Source of the DNA: Leptospiraceae bacterium
GTDB taxonomy: Bacteria > Spirochaetota > Leptospiria > Leptospirales > Leptospiraceae
Direction: 5' to 3'
Assembly (NCBI GenBank): GCA_025360185.1
Contig: JANYCR010000337.1
Coordinates: 1-35,696, forward strand
DNA length: 35,696 bases
Made by a program: the position numbers and the translations under genes
Notes under the pieces: model-generated
Databases searched by the model: none
The model's input: only the letters and a program-made list of their open reading frames with translations
What the model was told of the DNA's origin: nothing
Shown here: piece after piece, positions 18,069 through 25,104 of the stretch
Position numbering within the stretch: the first letter of the stretch is position 1
How the letters are laid out: each line of letters begins with the position of its first letter

Positions 18069-19124
18069 TCAAGAACGTAAAATTTGTGAAAGTTTTTGTT
18101 CGAAAGGAAAATCATTATATTGTTGAATGCGTTGCAATTGGGATTTACGAATTAGGTCTTGTAAGTTGGACGATAGAAGAATTTTATGAATTAATTCTGA
18201 TAGCAGAGGAAAATTTTTTTTAGTAAAAAGAATTCCAGCATCCCGAACGGTTTCAAGAACAGCACTTGAGGCAAATGCAAGAACCGGAACTCGAAGTCCC
18301 ATCGCTTCTAAAATTGGAATTCCAAAACCTTCATGTTCACTCATGGAAAGATATAAATCAAGATGCGAAAGTTCTCTCGCAATTTCTTGGTCATCTAAAT
18401 TTTCATGAATTTCCACTGAATCAGTGATGTCTAATTCTTCCATAAGGCTAGACAATTTATTATTATAGATTTGAAAAACAGAATTTCTCTTTCCCAATAA
18501 TACTAGTTTGTATTTGGGATTAATTTTTTTTAAAAAGAAAATAGTAAAAAGTAAATCCTCAATTTTTTTGTTTGGTGCCCATCGACCGATGAAACCAATC
18601 CGCAAATCACAGTCACTTTTATTATTGGCGTGAGGATAATTACGAATTACCGGCATAACGGTCATTGAGTTTTCATTTCTTTCACCTACTATCTTTAAAT
18701 ATTGCTTCTCATTAAAAATAGAATCACTCAGGATGTGATGAATTGACTTGTTTAAGGAATAGAGCTCCAAATAAGATCGTATTTCGTTTCGCTCAAAAGT
18801 TTTATATATATCTTCGTTCATAAAGTCTTTGAAAAAAAAAACAGGGGTCATGTTATGAAATCTTAAAATTTTCTTTCCCGGAATTTCTGTAAAAAGTTCA
18901 AGTGGGTAACCGACTCCGCCATAATGTAAAATGTGGACATCGTCAGAAAAAAACTTCGGTGGCTTAGTAGATGAATAAACTTCCTGTTCATGACGCGAAT
19001 TATTAATTCTAGTGATTATAGAATTAGACAATCCCATCTTTTCAAAAATGACTTGGAGCCCATGAATATCATTGCCTATTCCATCACGATCATTGAGCTC
19101 ATCTACATGCTGATAAATTCTCAT
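18069..19124 (-). CDS. GT4-family glycosyltransferase (first of a pair)
   Basis: A 351-residue GT-B glycosyltransferase of family 4. The N-terminal domain begins RIYQHVDELNDRDGIGNDI, equivalent to the GDAIxN segment of its relative. The donor domain begins at LRIGFIGRWAPNKKIEDLL and contains SEHEGFGIPILEAM with the E-x7-E catalytic pattern. The nucleotide-sugar donor and acceptor cannot be inferred. The start overlaps the stop of the methyltransferase-like gene by ATGA, so the two proteins are probably made in step. The neighbours point to synthesis of an extracellular or lipid-linked glycan. Confidence 0.9.
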   Translation of the reverse strand: MRIYQHVDELNDRDGIGNDIHGLQVIFEKMGLSNSIITRINNSRHEQEVYSSTKPPKFFSDDVHILHYGGVGYPLELFTEIPGKKILRFHNMTPVFFFKDFMNEDIYKTFERNEIRSYLELYSLNKSIHHILSDSIFNEKQYLKIVGERNENSMTVMPVIRNYPHANNKSDCDLRIGFIGRWAPNKKIEDLLFTIFFLKKINPKYKLVLLGKRNSVFQIYNNKLSSLMEELDITDSVEIHENLDDQEIARELSHLDLYLSMSEHEGFGIPILEAMGLRVPVLAFASSAVLETVRDAGILFTKKNFPLLSELIHKILLSSNLQDLIRKSQLQRIQQYNDFPFEQKLSQILRS

Positions 19125-20155
19125 GGAAGAGTAAACGTAACTAGCTCCATTTCATCAGTGCCAGCTTCATGCAAAATAATATTTTTAAACCCAAGGTCTT
19201 TCAAATACGAATGGATTTTGTTCAGATCAATTCGAGTTTGAAAGTTTTCTTGAAAAGGAGAATAATTTGTTAGTGCAAAATTAGAAAATCGCAAAAAGAA
19301 ATGAGTGTTACTGCTAGCATTTACCTTTAGATTAAGAATTACTTCTTCCAATACCCAAGCAGGGAGACGGCAAGCATTACAGTGTAAAATTATATTAGAA
19401 TAACTTTTATATTCTTTGAATTTGTTAATAGGCTCTACAATAAAAACTTCATTTGAAATTTTTTCAGAAATATAATCGGCTTGACTTTTGTTTTGAACGA
19501 TTGCACGAAAGGGAATTCGATTCAATTTGAGTAGGCTTAAAAAATTTCCCCAGTCAGGAAGTAAAACGAGAGTAGCCTTATCTTTAATTAAAAGAGAAAG
19601 GATTCTTAAATCACTTTGATTGAAACTCTCGGATAAGGGCTTATCATTATCATAAAAATTATTTTGAAATAATTTAGTTTGGTGAGAAGTTCTTAGTTCT
19701 ACGACCTGAGCATAAAGTTCTGCTACTTTCAGTTCTAGCCTCCGATGCTTTGCTTTCAATAAAATTAATTCGTGCAAAACAGAATAAAAAGCTTTTATTC
19801 TGTTTTCTGAAAGTTTTTTATCTACCAAGGAATAGAACTCAGTAAATTTAATTATACTCCACTTCAAAGGTCCTTTAATAAACCAATACCTTGGATTAGA
19901 AAATTTAGGAGGAGCAATTCCCTTTTCAAATAGATTAGCAGTAAGAGAAGGATCAAACTCTCGATGTCCGGCAGGTGAGTCCGATGATAATTTTAATTTT
20001 ACAATTCTTTCAATTTCGCTTTTATCAATTGAACGCTCATTCAAACTAGATTCAATTTCTTCCATGATTTCTCGGACATTTATATCTGAGTTTTGTATTT
20101 CAAAAATTTCTGTGTTATTTTCTGTGTTATTCAAAAAGGCTTTAACCAAGTTCAA
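19121..20155 (-). CDS. Degenerate surface-glycan methyltransferase-like protein
   Basis: A 344-residue protein, first gene of the glycosyltransferase-Yej operon. Near the N-terminus NVREIMEEIESSL, then SNPRYWFIKGPLKWSIIKF leading into a coiled coil (about residues 100-155), resembles the leader module of O-antigen and capsule methyltransferases. The C-terminal part keeps a Rossmann-like rhythm (LVLLPDWGNFLSLL near 196, IILHCNACRLPAWVLEEVI near 255, LGFKNIILHEAG near 320). The glycine-rich SAM motif I is absent, so catalysis by the usual means is doubtful. The start is TTG at 20155; a stop lies three codons further upstream and the next ATG is at codon 31. The start is therefore weakly supported. 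Confidence 0.6.
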   Translation of the reverse strand: MNLVKAFLNNTENNTEIFEIQNSDINVREIMEEIESSLNERSIDKSEIERIVKLKLSSDSPAGHREFDPSLTANLFEKGIAPPKFSNPRYWFIKGPLKWSIIKFTEFYSLVDKKLSENRIKAFYSVLHELILLKAKHRRLELKVAELYAQVVELRTSHQTKLFQNNFYDNDKPLSESFNQSDLRILSLLIKDKATLVLLPDWGNFLSLLKLNRIPFRAIVQNKSQADYISEKISNEVFIVEPINKFKEYKSYSNIILHCNACRLPAWVLEEVILNLKVNASSNTHFFLRFSNFALTNYSPFQENFQTRIDLNKIHSYLKDLGFKNIILHEAGTDEMELVTFTLP

Positions 20156-20340
20156 TACATATTAAATTTTTTTACTTACCCAATTCTTTCAATTAAAATA
20201 AAGAAACCTAATCCGAAATCTTTCATTTTTACTTTTATTATGTCAGATAATATTCATCATGAGGAAATCTGAAATGATTTGTTTTTGTAGTTTACATCGA
20301 AGTTTGAGCTTATTAGGCTACTTTAATTCTTACTGCATAT

Positions 20341-21288
20341 ATGAAATCAGAAATTCTATATTCTTTATTTTACATTTATCTATTTTTACAGGTTTTATTT
20401 TTAGGACCTGTTCTCGTCTTAATTATAAATGTTTTCTTTAAAAAGTTCTTAGTAATCAAAATGCAATCGACCGGGATACTATTTCCTTTTTTCATTTTCT
20501 ACGCTAGAGACCTCGAACTTAAAACGAGCGGATTTAACAAAACAGATATTGTAAAATTAAAAGTGAAACGAATCTTTTTTTGGATTAACCCAGTACTTTT
20601 ATTAATTGGAAAAATTAGAATTTATAATTTTCAAATGATTAATCTTGAAATGAAATATGTGAACAGGATTCCTTCCATTCAGAAAATGAAGTATATGCCA
20701 TCCGCTGGAAAAATTACAATCAAGTCAGGGATAATTAAGAATGGAAATATTGATATTGAAGATAGAACTGTATTTCCTCTTTATAAAGTTGTTATAGAGA
20801 ATATTGACATTGAAAATTCACAAATTGATTTCGGAATTCCACTTCGACTTATTTTCGATTCTGAGTATGCTTATTGTAAAATCGATTCAGGAGATATTCT
20901 ATCTAGCTGCGAAAATGGAGAAGGTAGTCTTCAAGTGCAGGGAGTTACTTGGGGGAAATTAGTCAACTTAGATATACTACCCATTGGTTTTCTAAAAAAC
21001 ACTATAGACCTAGATGTCTCTTTTGTTCATTCGAAAAATGCAACGACTTTCGAAGGCACACTAGGACAAATCAATAGGAATCCAATGAAGCAGGAAATCG
21101 CTATTGAAGCTAAAAAATTAGATTATAAATTTCAAATTAATTGGTCTGATTATCAGATGCCTTTCGACCTTGGAATGAAAAAAATGATCTATCAACTTCT
21201 AGTCGGCGTGAATTACGGCGGCGCATTTACCCTCACAATAAATCTTATTGCAGAAAGTGTAGCGAAGATTCTGAATAAGAAAAAATAA
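20341..21288 (+). CDS. AsmA-like membrane-anchored envelope protein
   Basis: A 315-residue protein with an N-terminal membrane segment (about 8-35) and a long beta-rich exported part. Features of the AsmA/TamB-related group are the KIRIYNFQMINLEMKYVN stretch (residues 91-108), where a hydrophobic strand precedes a ligand-like groove repeat, the IENIDIENSQIDF repeat, and a C-terminal block on a GTLGQINRNP-type turn. Family members bridge the inner and outer membranes and influence lipid transport or barrel assembly. The call is by overall character, not a signature. It diverges from the methyltransferase-like gene and is convergent with the YD-repeat gene. No Shine-Dalgarno is evident at 20341. 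Confidence 0.5.
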   Translation: MKSEILYSLFYIYLFLQVLFLGPVLVLIINVFFKKFLVIKMQSTGILFPFFIFYARDLELKTSGFNKTDIVKLKVKRIFFWINPVLLLIGKIRIYNFQMINLEMKYVNRIPSIQKMKYMPSAGKITIKSGIIKNGNIDIEDRTVFPLYKVVIENIDIENSQIDFGIPLRLIFDSEYAYCKIDSGDILSSCENGEGSLQVQGVTWGKLVNLDILPIGFLKNTIDLDVSFVHSKNATTFEGTLGQINRNPMKQEIAIEAKKLDYKFQINWSDYQMPFDLGMKKMIYQLLVGVNYGGAFTLTINLIAESVAKILNKKK

Positions 21289-21316
21289 TCAACTCATTCA
21301 CTTTGCTTGTATTGAA

Positions 21317-22048
21317 TTATTTGTAAGTAAGGTAATGAGTTTTTAGCAAAACCCAATTCTCATCTTGTTTCACGTGAAACGAAAAACTAATTAATCGTCC
21401 GGCCTCATCATAAGTCAAGACTTGCATTCTTTTAGAAGAACCCTGGATATTTTCTCTTTTTTCTAAGCGACCTTTCTTATCGAAATAGTATTTAATAAAA
21501 CCTATCGACTTTTTCTTTTCATCGAAAATTTCTTGAATTAAAACATTCTCATCCAGAATATCTTTCTTGGTAGAGAAGGATTCTTGCCCTCCGCCTTCTT
21601 CTTCCCATTTCGTTTCACACTCCATTACAAATGCTTCATTCATAGAAAAAATTCTATGGCGAAGTAATCCTTTGCCATTTCCCAAAACAACATTTATTTC
21701 TTTAAGTGATCCAGCCTGGGTATAAAGAAAGGTTTTCTTTTCTTGTGATGATTTATCGGGAGCGAAGAGCTCTTCTACTTTCAGTTTTCCATTTTCATAA
21801 GTATAAATAATTTCTCCATCTGCTTCACCTTTCATATTTACAAATTTTTCTTTCGCAAGCTTTCCCTCTTGGTCATATTCATAAGTAGCTGAATAAACAG
21901 TCTGTCCTGTCCTACCTTTTACAGTTTCAGAAATAGGACCAAATTTTTCTAGCCCCATCGTGAAGCGATCCAAGTAAGACCACTTTCCGGGAGTGTAAGC
22001 AGATAAAGTAGATGTTAGAATTAGGAAAAAGAAGATTAATGATTTCAT
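21317..22048 (-). CDS. Secreted protein with YD/RHS-like short repeats
   Basis: An exported protein of about 243 residues. A signal peptide (MKSLIFFFLILTSTLSA) follows the ATG at 22048. The frame extends to an ATG at 22072, but neither start has a ribosome-binding site; 22048 gives a normal charged signal-peptide start. The mature part has four short YD-like units: YEYDQEGKLAKEKF, YTYENGKLKVEEL, YYFDKKGRLEKREN and LTYDEAGRLISFSF. Such units build RHS-type beta sheets; this protein is too short to form an RHS shell. The last unit is encoded over a near-perfect parS palindrome (21366-21381). It lies immediately downstream of the ECF-sigma group on the same strand. Confidence 0.65.
   Translation of the reverse strand: MKSLIFFFLILTSTLSAYTPGKWSYLDRFTMGLEKFGPISETVKGRTGQTVYSATYEYDQEGKLAKEKFVNMKGEADGEIIYTYENGKLKVEELFAPDKSSQEKKTFLYTQAGSLKEINVVLGNGKGLLRHRIFSMNEAFVMECETKWEEEGGGQESFSTKKDILDENVLIQEIFDEKKKSIGFIKYYFDKKGRLEKRENIQGSSKRMQVLTYDEAGRLISFSFHVKQDENWVLLKTHYLTYK
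21366..21381. promoter_or_regulatory. Candidate parS centromere site
   Basis: TGTTTCACGTGAAACG matches the bacterial parS consensus TGTTTCACGTGAAACA at 15 of 16 positions and contains a perfect 14-bp palindrome (21367-21380). It lies inside the YD-repeat gene, about 3 kb before parA and parB. That is the expected distance range for a ParB loading site. A 14-bp palindrome of this exact sequence is very unlikely by chance. Confidence 0.85.
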
Positions 22049-22088
22049 CAATACTTGTATCGACGAAATCATAATTTAATTGAGCAGC

Positions 22089-22418
22089 TCATTTCACAAG
22101 AAAAGAGATTGGTTCTATTAGAGAAGATATTCCCTCTTCTTTGTATGCAGTTTCATAAAGGGGAGAAAATTCATCTGAAAATAATAAGTTAAAAATATCT
22201 AGATCAGCAAAATTAGAATTCAATAACGCATCCGGCGCAGAATAAGTGACAGTAGCAATAGCACCAAAAAAAATAAATGCTGAAGCAGTAAGAATAAAAC
22301 GGGTTCGCCTTTGCTTGTATTCATACTTCCTCGAAACATTTCTTGCGATATTCTGGCTCCATTGTTCACTCTCTAGTCTCGATTGAATTTCTTTAGATTG
22401 TATTTCTTCGTTATTCAT
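22089..22418 (-). CDS. One-span membrane protein, putative anti-sigma factor
   Basis: A 109-residue protein with a charged cytoplasmic N-terminal part (1-40), one membrane span (about 41-60, FILTASAFIFFGAIATVTYS) and a periplasmic tail of about 49 residues. Topology and position directly after an ECF sigma gene suggest an anti-sigma factor of the short CnrY type, although no zinc-binding (ZAS) motif is seen. The reading frame is open to 22535, but the ATG at 22418 has GGGAG six bases upstream (22425-22429) and overlaps the sigma gene by only 8 bp, so it is preferred. Function is inferred from context alone. Confidence 0.6.
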   Translation of the reverse strand: MNNEEIQSKEIQSRLESEQWSQNIARNVSRKYEYKQRRTRFILTASAFIFFGAIATVTYSAPDALLNSNFADLDIFNLLFSDEFSPLYETAYKEEGISSLIEPISFLVK

Positions 22419-22920
22419 TTTTATCTCCCATAAATGCAATTTTTCGCAAAATCTCTTTTCCTCGAAACGTACGCGATTTGACCGTGCCTTGTTTAATCGA
22501 AAGTTTCTCTGCAATTTCCTTTTCCGAAAATCCATCAGAGTAATACTGTAAAATTGTCTTATACTTCTCGGGAATTTGTTTCAGATACTGGATTAGTAAA
22601 TTCGGCTTTTCCTCTTGTGATAATTCTATCAAATTCTGTTGCTTTAACTTCATTGTCGCTTTCTCAATTTTTTTTTCTTCTCGCATAAGCTTTTCATTCA
22701 TTCGGTAAGATTCATTACGTGCGATGGTATAAAGCCAAGTAGATAGTTTTGATTCTTCGCGAAACTTTCCACTAACCAACGCTTTATATGCACGAAGATA
22801 AGTTTCTTGCACAACATCATCTATAGAATGAAAAAATCTCTCTGCGAGATTTTTTTCAATCGCAGAGAGAACTATAGACTTTGTTGAATTTACGATTTCA
22901 GTAAAATCAGAATTAGTCAT
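22411..22920 (-). CDS. ECF-family RNA polymerase sigma factor
   Basis: A 169-residue sigma70-family protein of the extracytoplasmic-function group. Region 2 (about 30-85) includes DDVVQETYLRAYKAL and STWLYTIARNESYRMNEK, which bind the -10 element and core enzyme. Region 4 (about 115-160) includes IPEKYKTILQYYSDGFSEKEIAEKLSIKQGTVKSR-type residues, the helix-turn-helix for the -35 box. Regions 1 and 3 are absent as expected. It has no Shine-Dalgarno and its start overlaps the upstream Spy-like gene by 8 bp, so translation is likely coupled. A perfect ECF promoter precedes the operon, which suggests autoregulation. Confidence 0.93.
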   Translation of the reverse strand: MTNSDFTEIVNSTKSIVLSAIEKNLAERFFHSIDDVVQETYLRAYKALVSGKFREESKLSTWLYTIARNESYRMNEKLMREEKKIEKATMKLKQQNLIELSQEEKPNLLIQYLKQIPEKYKTILQYYSDGFSEKEIAEKLSIKQGTVKSRTFRGKEILRKIAFMGDKNE

Positions 22921-23332
22921 GGCTGTGTTTTTTTAGTAACTCAGTTATCCTATCGGCTAATTTGTTTCTTTGCTCAGGCGTCAGAACAGCATGAAACTCC
23001 ATGAACTTTTTTGTCATAAAGACTCTCATTTGATCTCTTTTTGTGCCACTTGTTTCAAACGCCTTGTTTACTTTTGCTTCATCAATTTGAGGTTGGCGAA
23101 TCTGGTCAACTATCTCATCTGGAAACATTTTTACATCTAGCTCTTTTCGTTTATCTAAAATCTCTTTTTTAATTCGTTGCAATTCCGCTTTCTGCTTATC
23201 ATTTAGATCAAGCTCACTCGAAACTTTTTTTACAATCCAGTCTGCTCGATCAGCAAGTGAATGGTGACGGCAATTTATAATAGCAAGTAACGCTATTAAC
23301 GATAGGGAAAATACTTTAATAAGATGTTTCAT
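22913..23332 (-). CDS. Spy/CpxP/CnrX-like periplasmic sensor lipoprotein
   Basis: A 139-residue exported protein. Residues 1-20 are a signal sequence and Cys21 (AIINC) fits a relaxed spirochaetal lipobox. The rest is helical and ends in a LTPEQRNKLADRI segment (residues 117-129), the LTxxQ motif of Spy/CpxP/ZraP/CnrX proteins. Histidines 23-24, 114 and 136/138 could bind metal. In CnrX systems a periplasmic sensor of this family controls a membrane anti-sigma and an ECF sigma encoded alongside, which is the arrangement here. The start at 23332 has AAGGAGAT just upstream; the longer reading from 23368 would begin within the promoter and is rejected. Confidence 0.8.
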   Translation of the reverse strand: MKHLIKVFSLSLIALLAIINCRHHSLADRADWIVKKVSSELDLNDKQKAELQRIKKEILDKRKELDVKMFPDEIVDQIRQPQIDEAKVNKAFETSGTKRDQMRVFMTKKFMEFHAVLTPEQRNKLADRITELLKKHSHD

Positions 23333-23336
23333 TCTT

Positions 23337-23344
23337 ATCTCCTT
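23337..23344 (-). promoter_or_regulatory. Shine-Dalgarno that sets the start of the Spy-like lipoprotein
   Basis: AAGGAGAT on the minus strand lies four bases before the ATG at 23332 and immediately downstream of the ECF promoter. It fixes the start at 23332 instead of the in-frame ATG at 23368. Confidence 0.7.
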
Positions 23345-23354
23345 GTTTTGCAAG

Positions 23355-23382
23355 TAAGACCTACACACTCGGAGAAGGTTCC
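23355..23382 (-). promoter_or_regulatory. ECF-type promoter of the Spy-like/ECF-sigma operon
   Basis: On the minus strand GGAACC (23377-23382) is followed after exactly 16 bases by GTCTTA (23355-23360). This is the -35/-10 pattern of ECF sigma factors (GGAAC, about 16 bases, GTC/TCTNA, as for E. coli sigma E). Transcription would begin near 23347, giving a leader of about 15 bases. It is the only match of this kind I noticed in a gene-upstream position in the window. Confidence 0.8.
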
Positions 23383-23402
23383 AAAGATAATAAATAATTT
23401 AA

Positions 23403-23423
23403 GTAGTGGTAAATGGGCACTAC
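23403..23423. repeat. Small inverted repeat upstream of the ECF promoter
   Basis: GTAGTG (23403-23408) and CACTAC (23418-23423) are inverted copies around nine bases. Just beside it TGAC (23425-23428) and GTCA (23437-23440) form a second, shorter pair. Either could be an operator, but both are short. Confidence 0.3.
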
Positions 23424-23465
23424 CTGACCATACTTAGTCATCATTTAATGAGATTGTTTAATTTG

Positions 23466-23501
23466 ATTAATGCTGGGTGTAACACAAATTCAAGCATTAA
23501 T
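23466..23501. repeat. Inverted repeat between the ECF operon and rsmG
   Basis: ATTAATGCT (23466-23474) and AGCATTAAT (23493-23501) are perfect 9-bp inverted arms around an 18-base loop. No T-run follows on either strand, so it is not a standard terminator. It may be an operator or an RNA hairpin in the rsmG leader. Confidence 0.45.
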
Positions 23502-23603
23502 ACATAAAAAAAGCAATTAAAGATCAATTATAGCATAAATAAATTTTAAAAACATTCTTTTGAGAAATCAGGCAAAAATAAAGATGAATAAAAGTTTAAA
23601 TAC

Positions 23604-24344
23604 ATGAATAATAATTTAATTAAGAACAGATTGTACGAATTGTTTCCAGAATTAATAAATCAAATTGAAGAGAAGTTTAATTTTGAAAAATTAGAAGCTT
23701 ATTTACAGTTTTTGAAAGACTTCAACGAAATCGGGGGATTTTTTTCCAAGTCAGATTCAGAAAATATTCTAGATAGGCATATCATCGAATCTATTTTCCA
23801 TATTTACAAAATTATTCTAAACTATCCGGTTTCACATGAAACTTATTTGGCAGATATTGGAACAGGACCAGGACTACCTGGTTACGTTTTCTTCACTCTG
23901 AAAAATCCTCCGATGATAACACTTATCGATTCCCAAATAAGACGACTTGGAATTTTAGAAAAATTTCACAAAGAAAAATTTGCAGATGATAAGGTAAAAT
24001 TTATATACGGACGAGTCGAAGATTTGAAAGAAAAATTTGACCTTGTCATCATGCGCTCAACAGTAAAATATCCATGGTCGGCGGAAATGATTTACAGGCT
24101 TTTAAAAACGAATTCTTATTTCATTCCCTTTCTAGGAAAAAGAAACTACGATTTAGATTTCGAAAAGAAGATATTAGAAAATCTCGGATTAAAAATAGAA
24201 AAAGAAATCGACATTCCCGAATTAGAGTTTTTAGGAAACAGGCATATGAAATTATTGAAAAAGACGAGTGAATCAAAGAAAGGTTTTCCAAGAAATTGGG
24301 AAACTATAAGTAAAGAGATTAAGAGGACATCATGGGAAAAATAA
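23604..24344 (+). CDS. rsmG: 16S rRNA (guanine-527-N7)-methyltransferase
   Basis: A 246-residue class I SAM-dependent methyltransferase of the RsmG/GidB type, which makes m7G527 in 16S rRNA. The SAM-binding motif [12 protein letters not shown] lies at about 82-93. It is preceded by the family helix [11 protein letters not shown] (55-65) and followed by [17 protein letters not shown], where the acidic end of strand 2 binds the ribose. The motif is GTGPGLPG where most RsmG have GSGAGFPG. It overlaps parA by 13 bp. rsmG-parA-parB order is common near bacterial origins and supports the assignment. A weak parS-like sequence lies inside the gene (23828-23843). Confidence 0.88.
   Translation: MNNNLIKNRLYELFPELINQIEEKFNFEKLEAYLQFLKDFNEIGGFFSKSDSENILDRHIIESIFHIYKIILNYPVSHETYLADIGTGPGLPGYVFFTLKNPPMITLIDSQIRRLGILEKFHKEKFADDKVKFIYGRVEDLKEKFDLVIMRSTVKYPWSAEMIYRLLKTNSYFIPFLGKRNYDLDFEKKILENLGLKIEKEIDIPELEFLGNRHMKLLKKTSESKKGFPRNWETISKEIKRTSWEK
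23828..23843. promoter_or_regulatory. Weak second parS-like site within rsmG
   Basis: GGTTTCACATGAAACT matches the parS consensus at 13 of 16 positions, with the arms GTTTCA and TGAAAC intact around a changed centre. It lies about 2.5 kb from the strong parS and could be a lower-affinity ParB site or chance. Confidence 0.4.
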
Positions 24345-25096
24345 TTTCTATTAGCAATCAGAAAGGAGGAGTTGGGAAAACTACAACATCAATCAACCTC
24401 AGTTCTTTTCTCGCCAGTAAAGGAAAAAAAGTTTTGCTAGTTGACATTGACCCACAAGGAAATGCTGGCTCAGGTTTAGGACTTGAAATAAACCAAATAG
24501 AAAATACTTCTTATGAAGTTTTAATCGGAGAAGCTTCTGCAACAGAGGCGATCCAAAAAACAGGAATCGAAAATCTTTCGATCATTCCCTCCAATATAAA
24601 TTTGAGTGGTGCCGAAATTGACTTAGTTTCCCAAGAGAGAAAGGAATTCAAATTGAAAGAAGCTCTTACTTCGATCCGTCCCAGGTTTGATTTTATTATC
24701 ATTGATTGCCCACCTTCCCTTGGAGTTCTAACCGTAAACGCACTTTGTGCTTCTGACAGTGTAATGATTACTCTACAGACCGAATATTTTGCGCTTGAGG
24801 GACTTACGCAGCTAATGAAGATTATCTCCTTAGTGCAGGAAAATCTAAACACTTCGCTTGAATTAGAAGGCGTAGTCTTGACCATGTATGATAAGAGAAC
24901 AAATCTCGCCAACCAAGTTGCTAATGACGTCCGCGAATACTTCAAAGAAAAAGTTTATAAAACGATGATACCTAGAAATATTAAACTCGGCGAAGCACCA
25001 TCTTTTGGAAAACCTATCAATTACTATGACCCGGATGGAATAGGTGCACAAAGTTATCGTGGACTCGCTGAAGAAGTAATCGCACAAAATGCGTAG
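24332..25096 (+). CDS. parA: Chromosome-partitioning ATPase ParA (Soj)
   Basis: A 254-residue ParA/MinD-type ATPase that cooperates with ParB-parS in chromosome segregation. The deviant Walker A motif KGGVGKTT is at residues 11-18 with the signature Lys, followed by [14 protein letters not shown] (switch I region) and Walker [12 protein letters not shown] near residue 120. The C-terminus (AEEVI) follows the usual pattern. There is no N-terminal HTH, so it is the short chromosomal (Soj) type and not a plasmid ParA. The start overlaps the end of rsmG by 13 bp, with AGAGG upstream. Confidence 0.96.
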   Translation: MGKIISISNQKGGVGKTTTSINLSSFLASKGKKVLLVDIDPQGNAGSGLGLEINQIENTSYEVLIGEASATEAIQKTGIENLSIIPSNINLSGAEIDLVSQERKEFKLKEALTSIRPRFDFIIIDCPPSLGVLTVNALCASDSVMITLQTEYFALEGLTQLMKIISLVQENLNTSLELEGVVLTMYDKRTNLANQVANDVREYFKEKVYKTMIPRNIKLGEAPSFGKPINYYDPDGIGAQSYRGLAEEVIAQNA

Positions 25097-25104
25097 GAGA
25101 AAAT

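Noticed and set aside
20259-20441. Sixty-codon frame on the plus strand overlapping the AsmA-like gene start
   Set aside because: It is out of frame with the AsmA-like gene, rich in Cys and Phe without pattern, and has no ribosome-binding site.
22419-22535. N-terminal extension of the anti-sigma candidate from the ATG at 22535
   Set aside because: It overlaps the sigma-factor gene in another frame over more than 100 bases and is Arg/Lys-rich in the manner of a shadow frame; GGGAG precedes the later ATG.
23333-23368. N-terminal extension of the Spy-like protein from the ATG at 23368
   Set aside because: It would start inside the ECF promoter spacer, while the ATG at 23332 has a strong AAGGAGAT site and gives a proper lipoprotein signal.
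23369-23603. Chromosome replication origin next to rsmG-parAB
   Set aside because: No DnaA-box cluster (TTWTNCACA type) or dnaA gene is visible; the parS site suggests proximity to the origin but not its location here.
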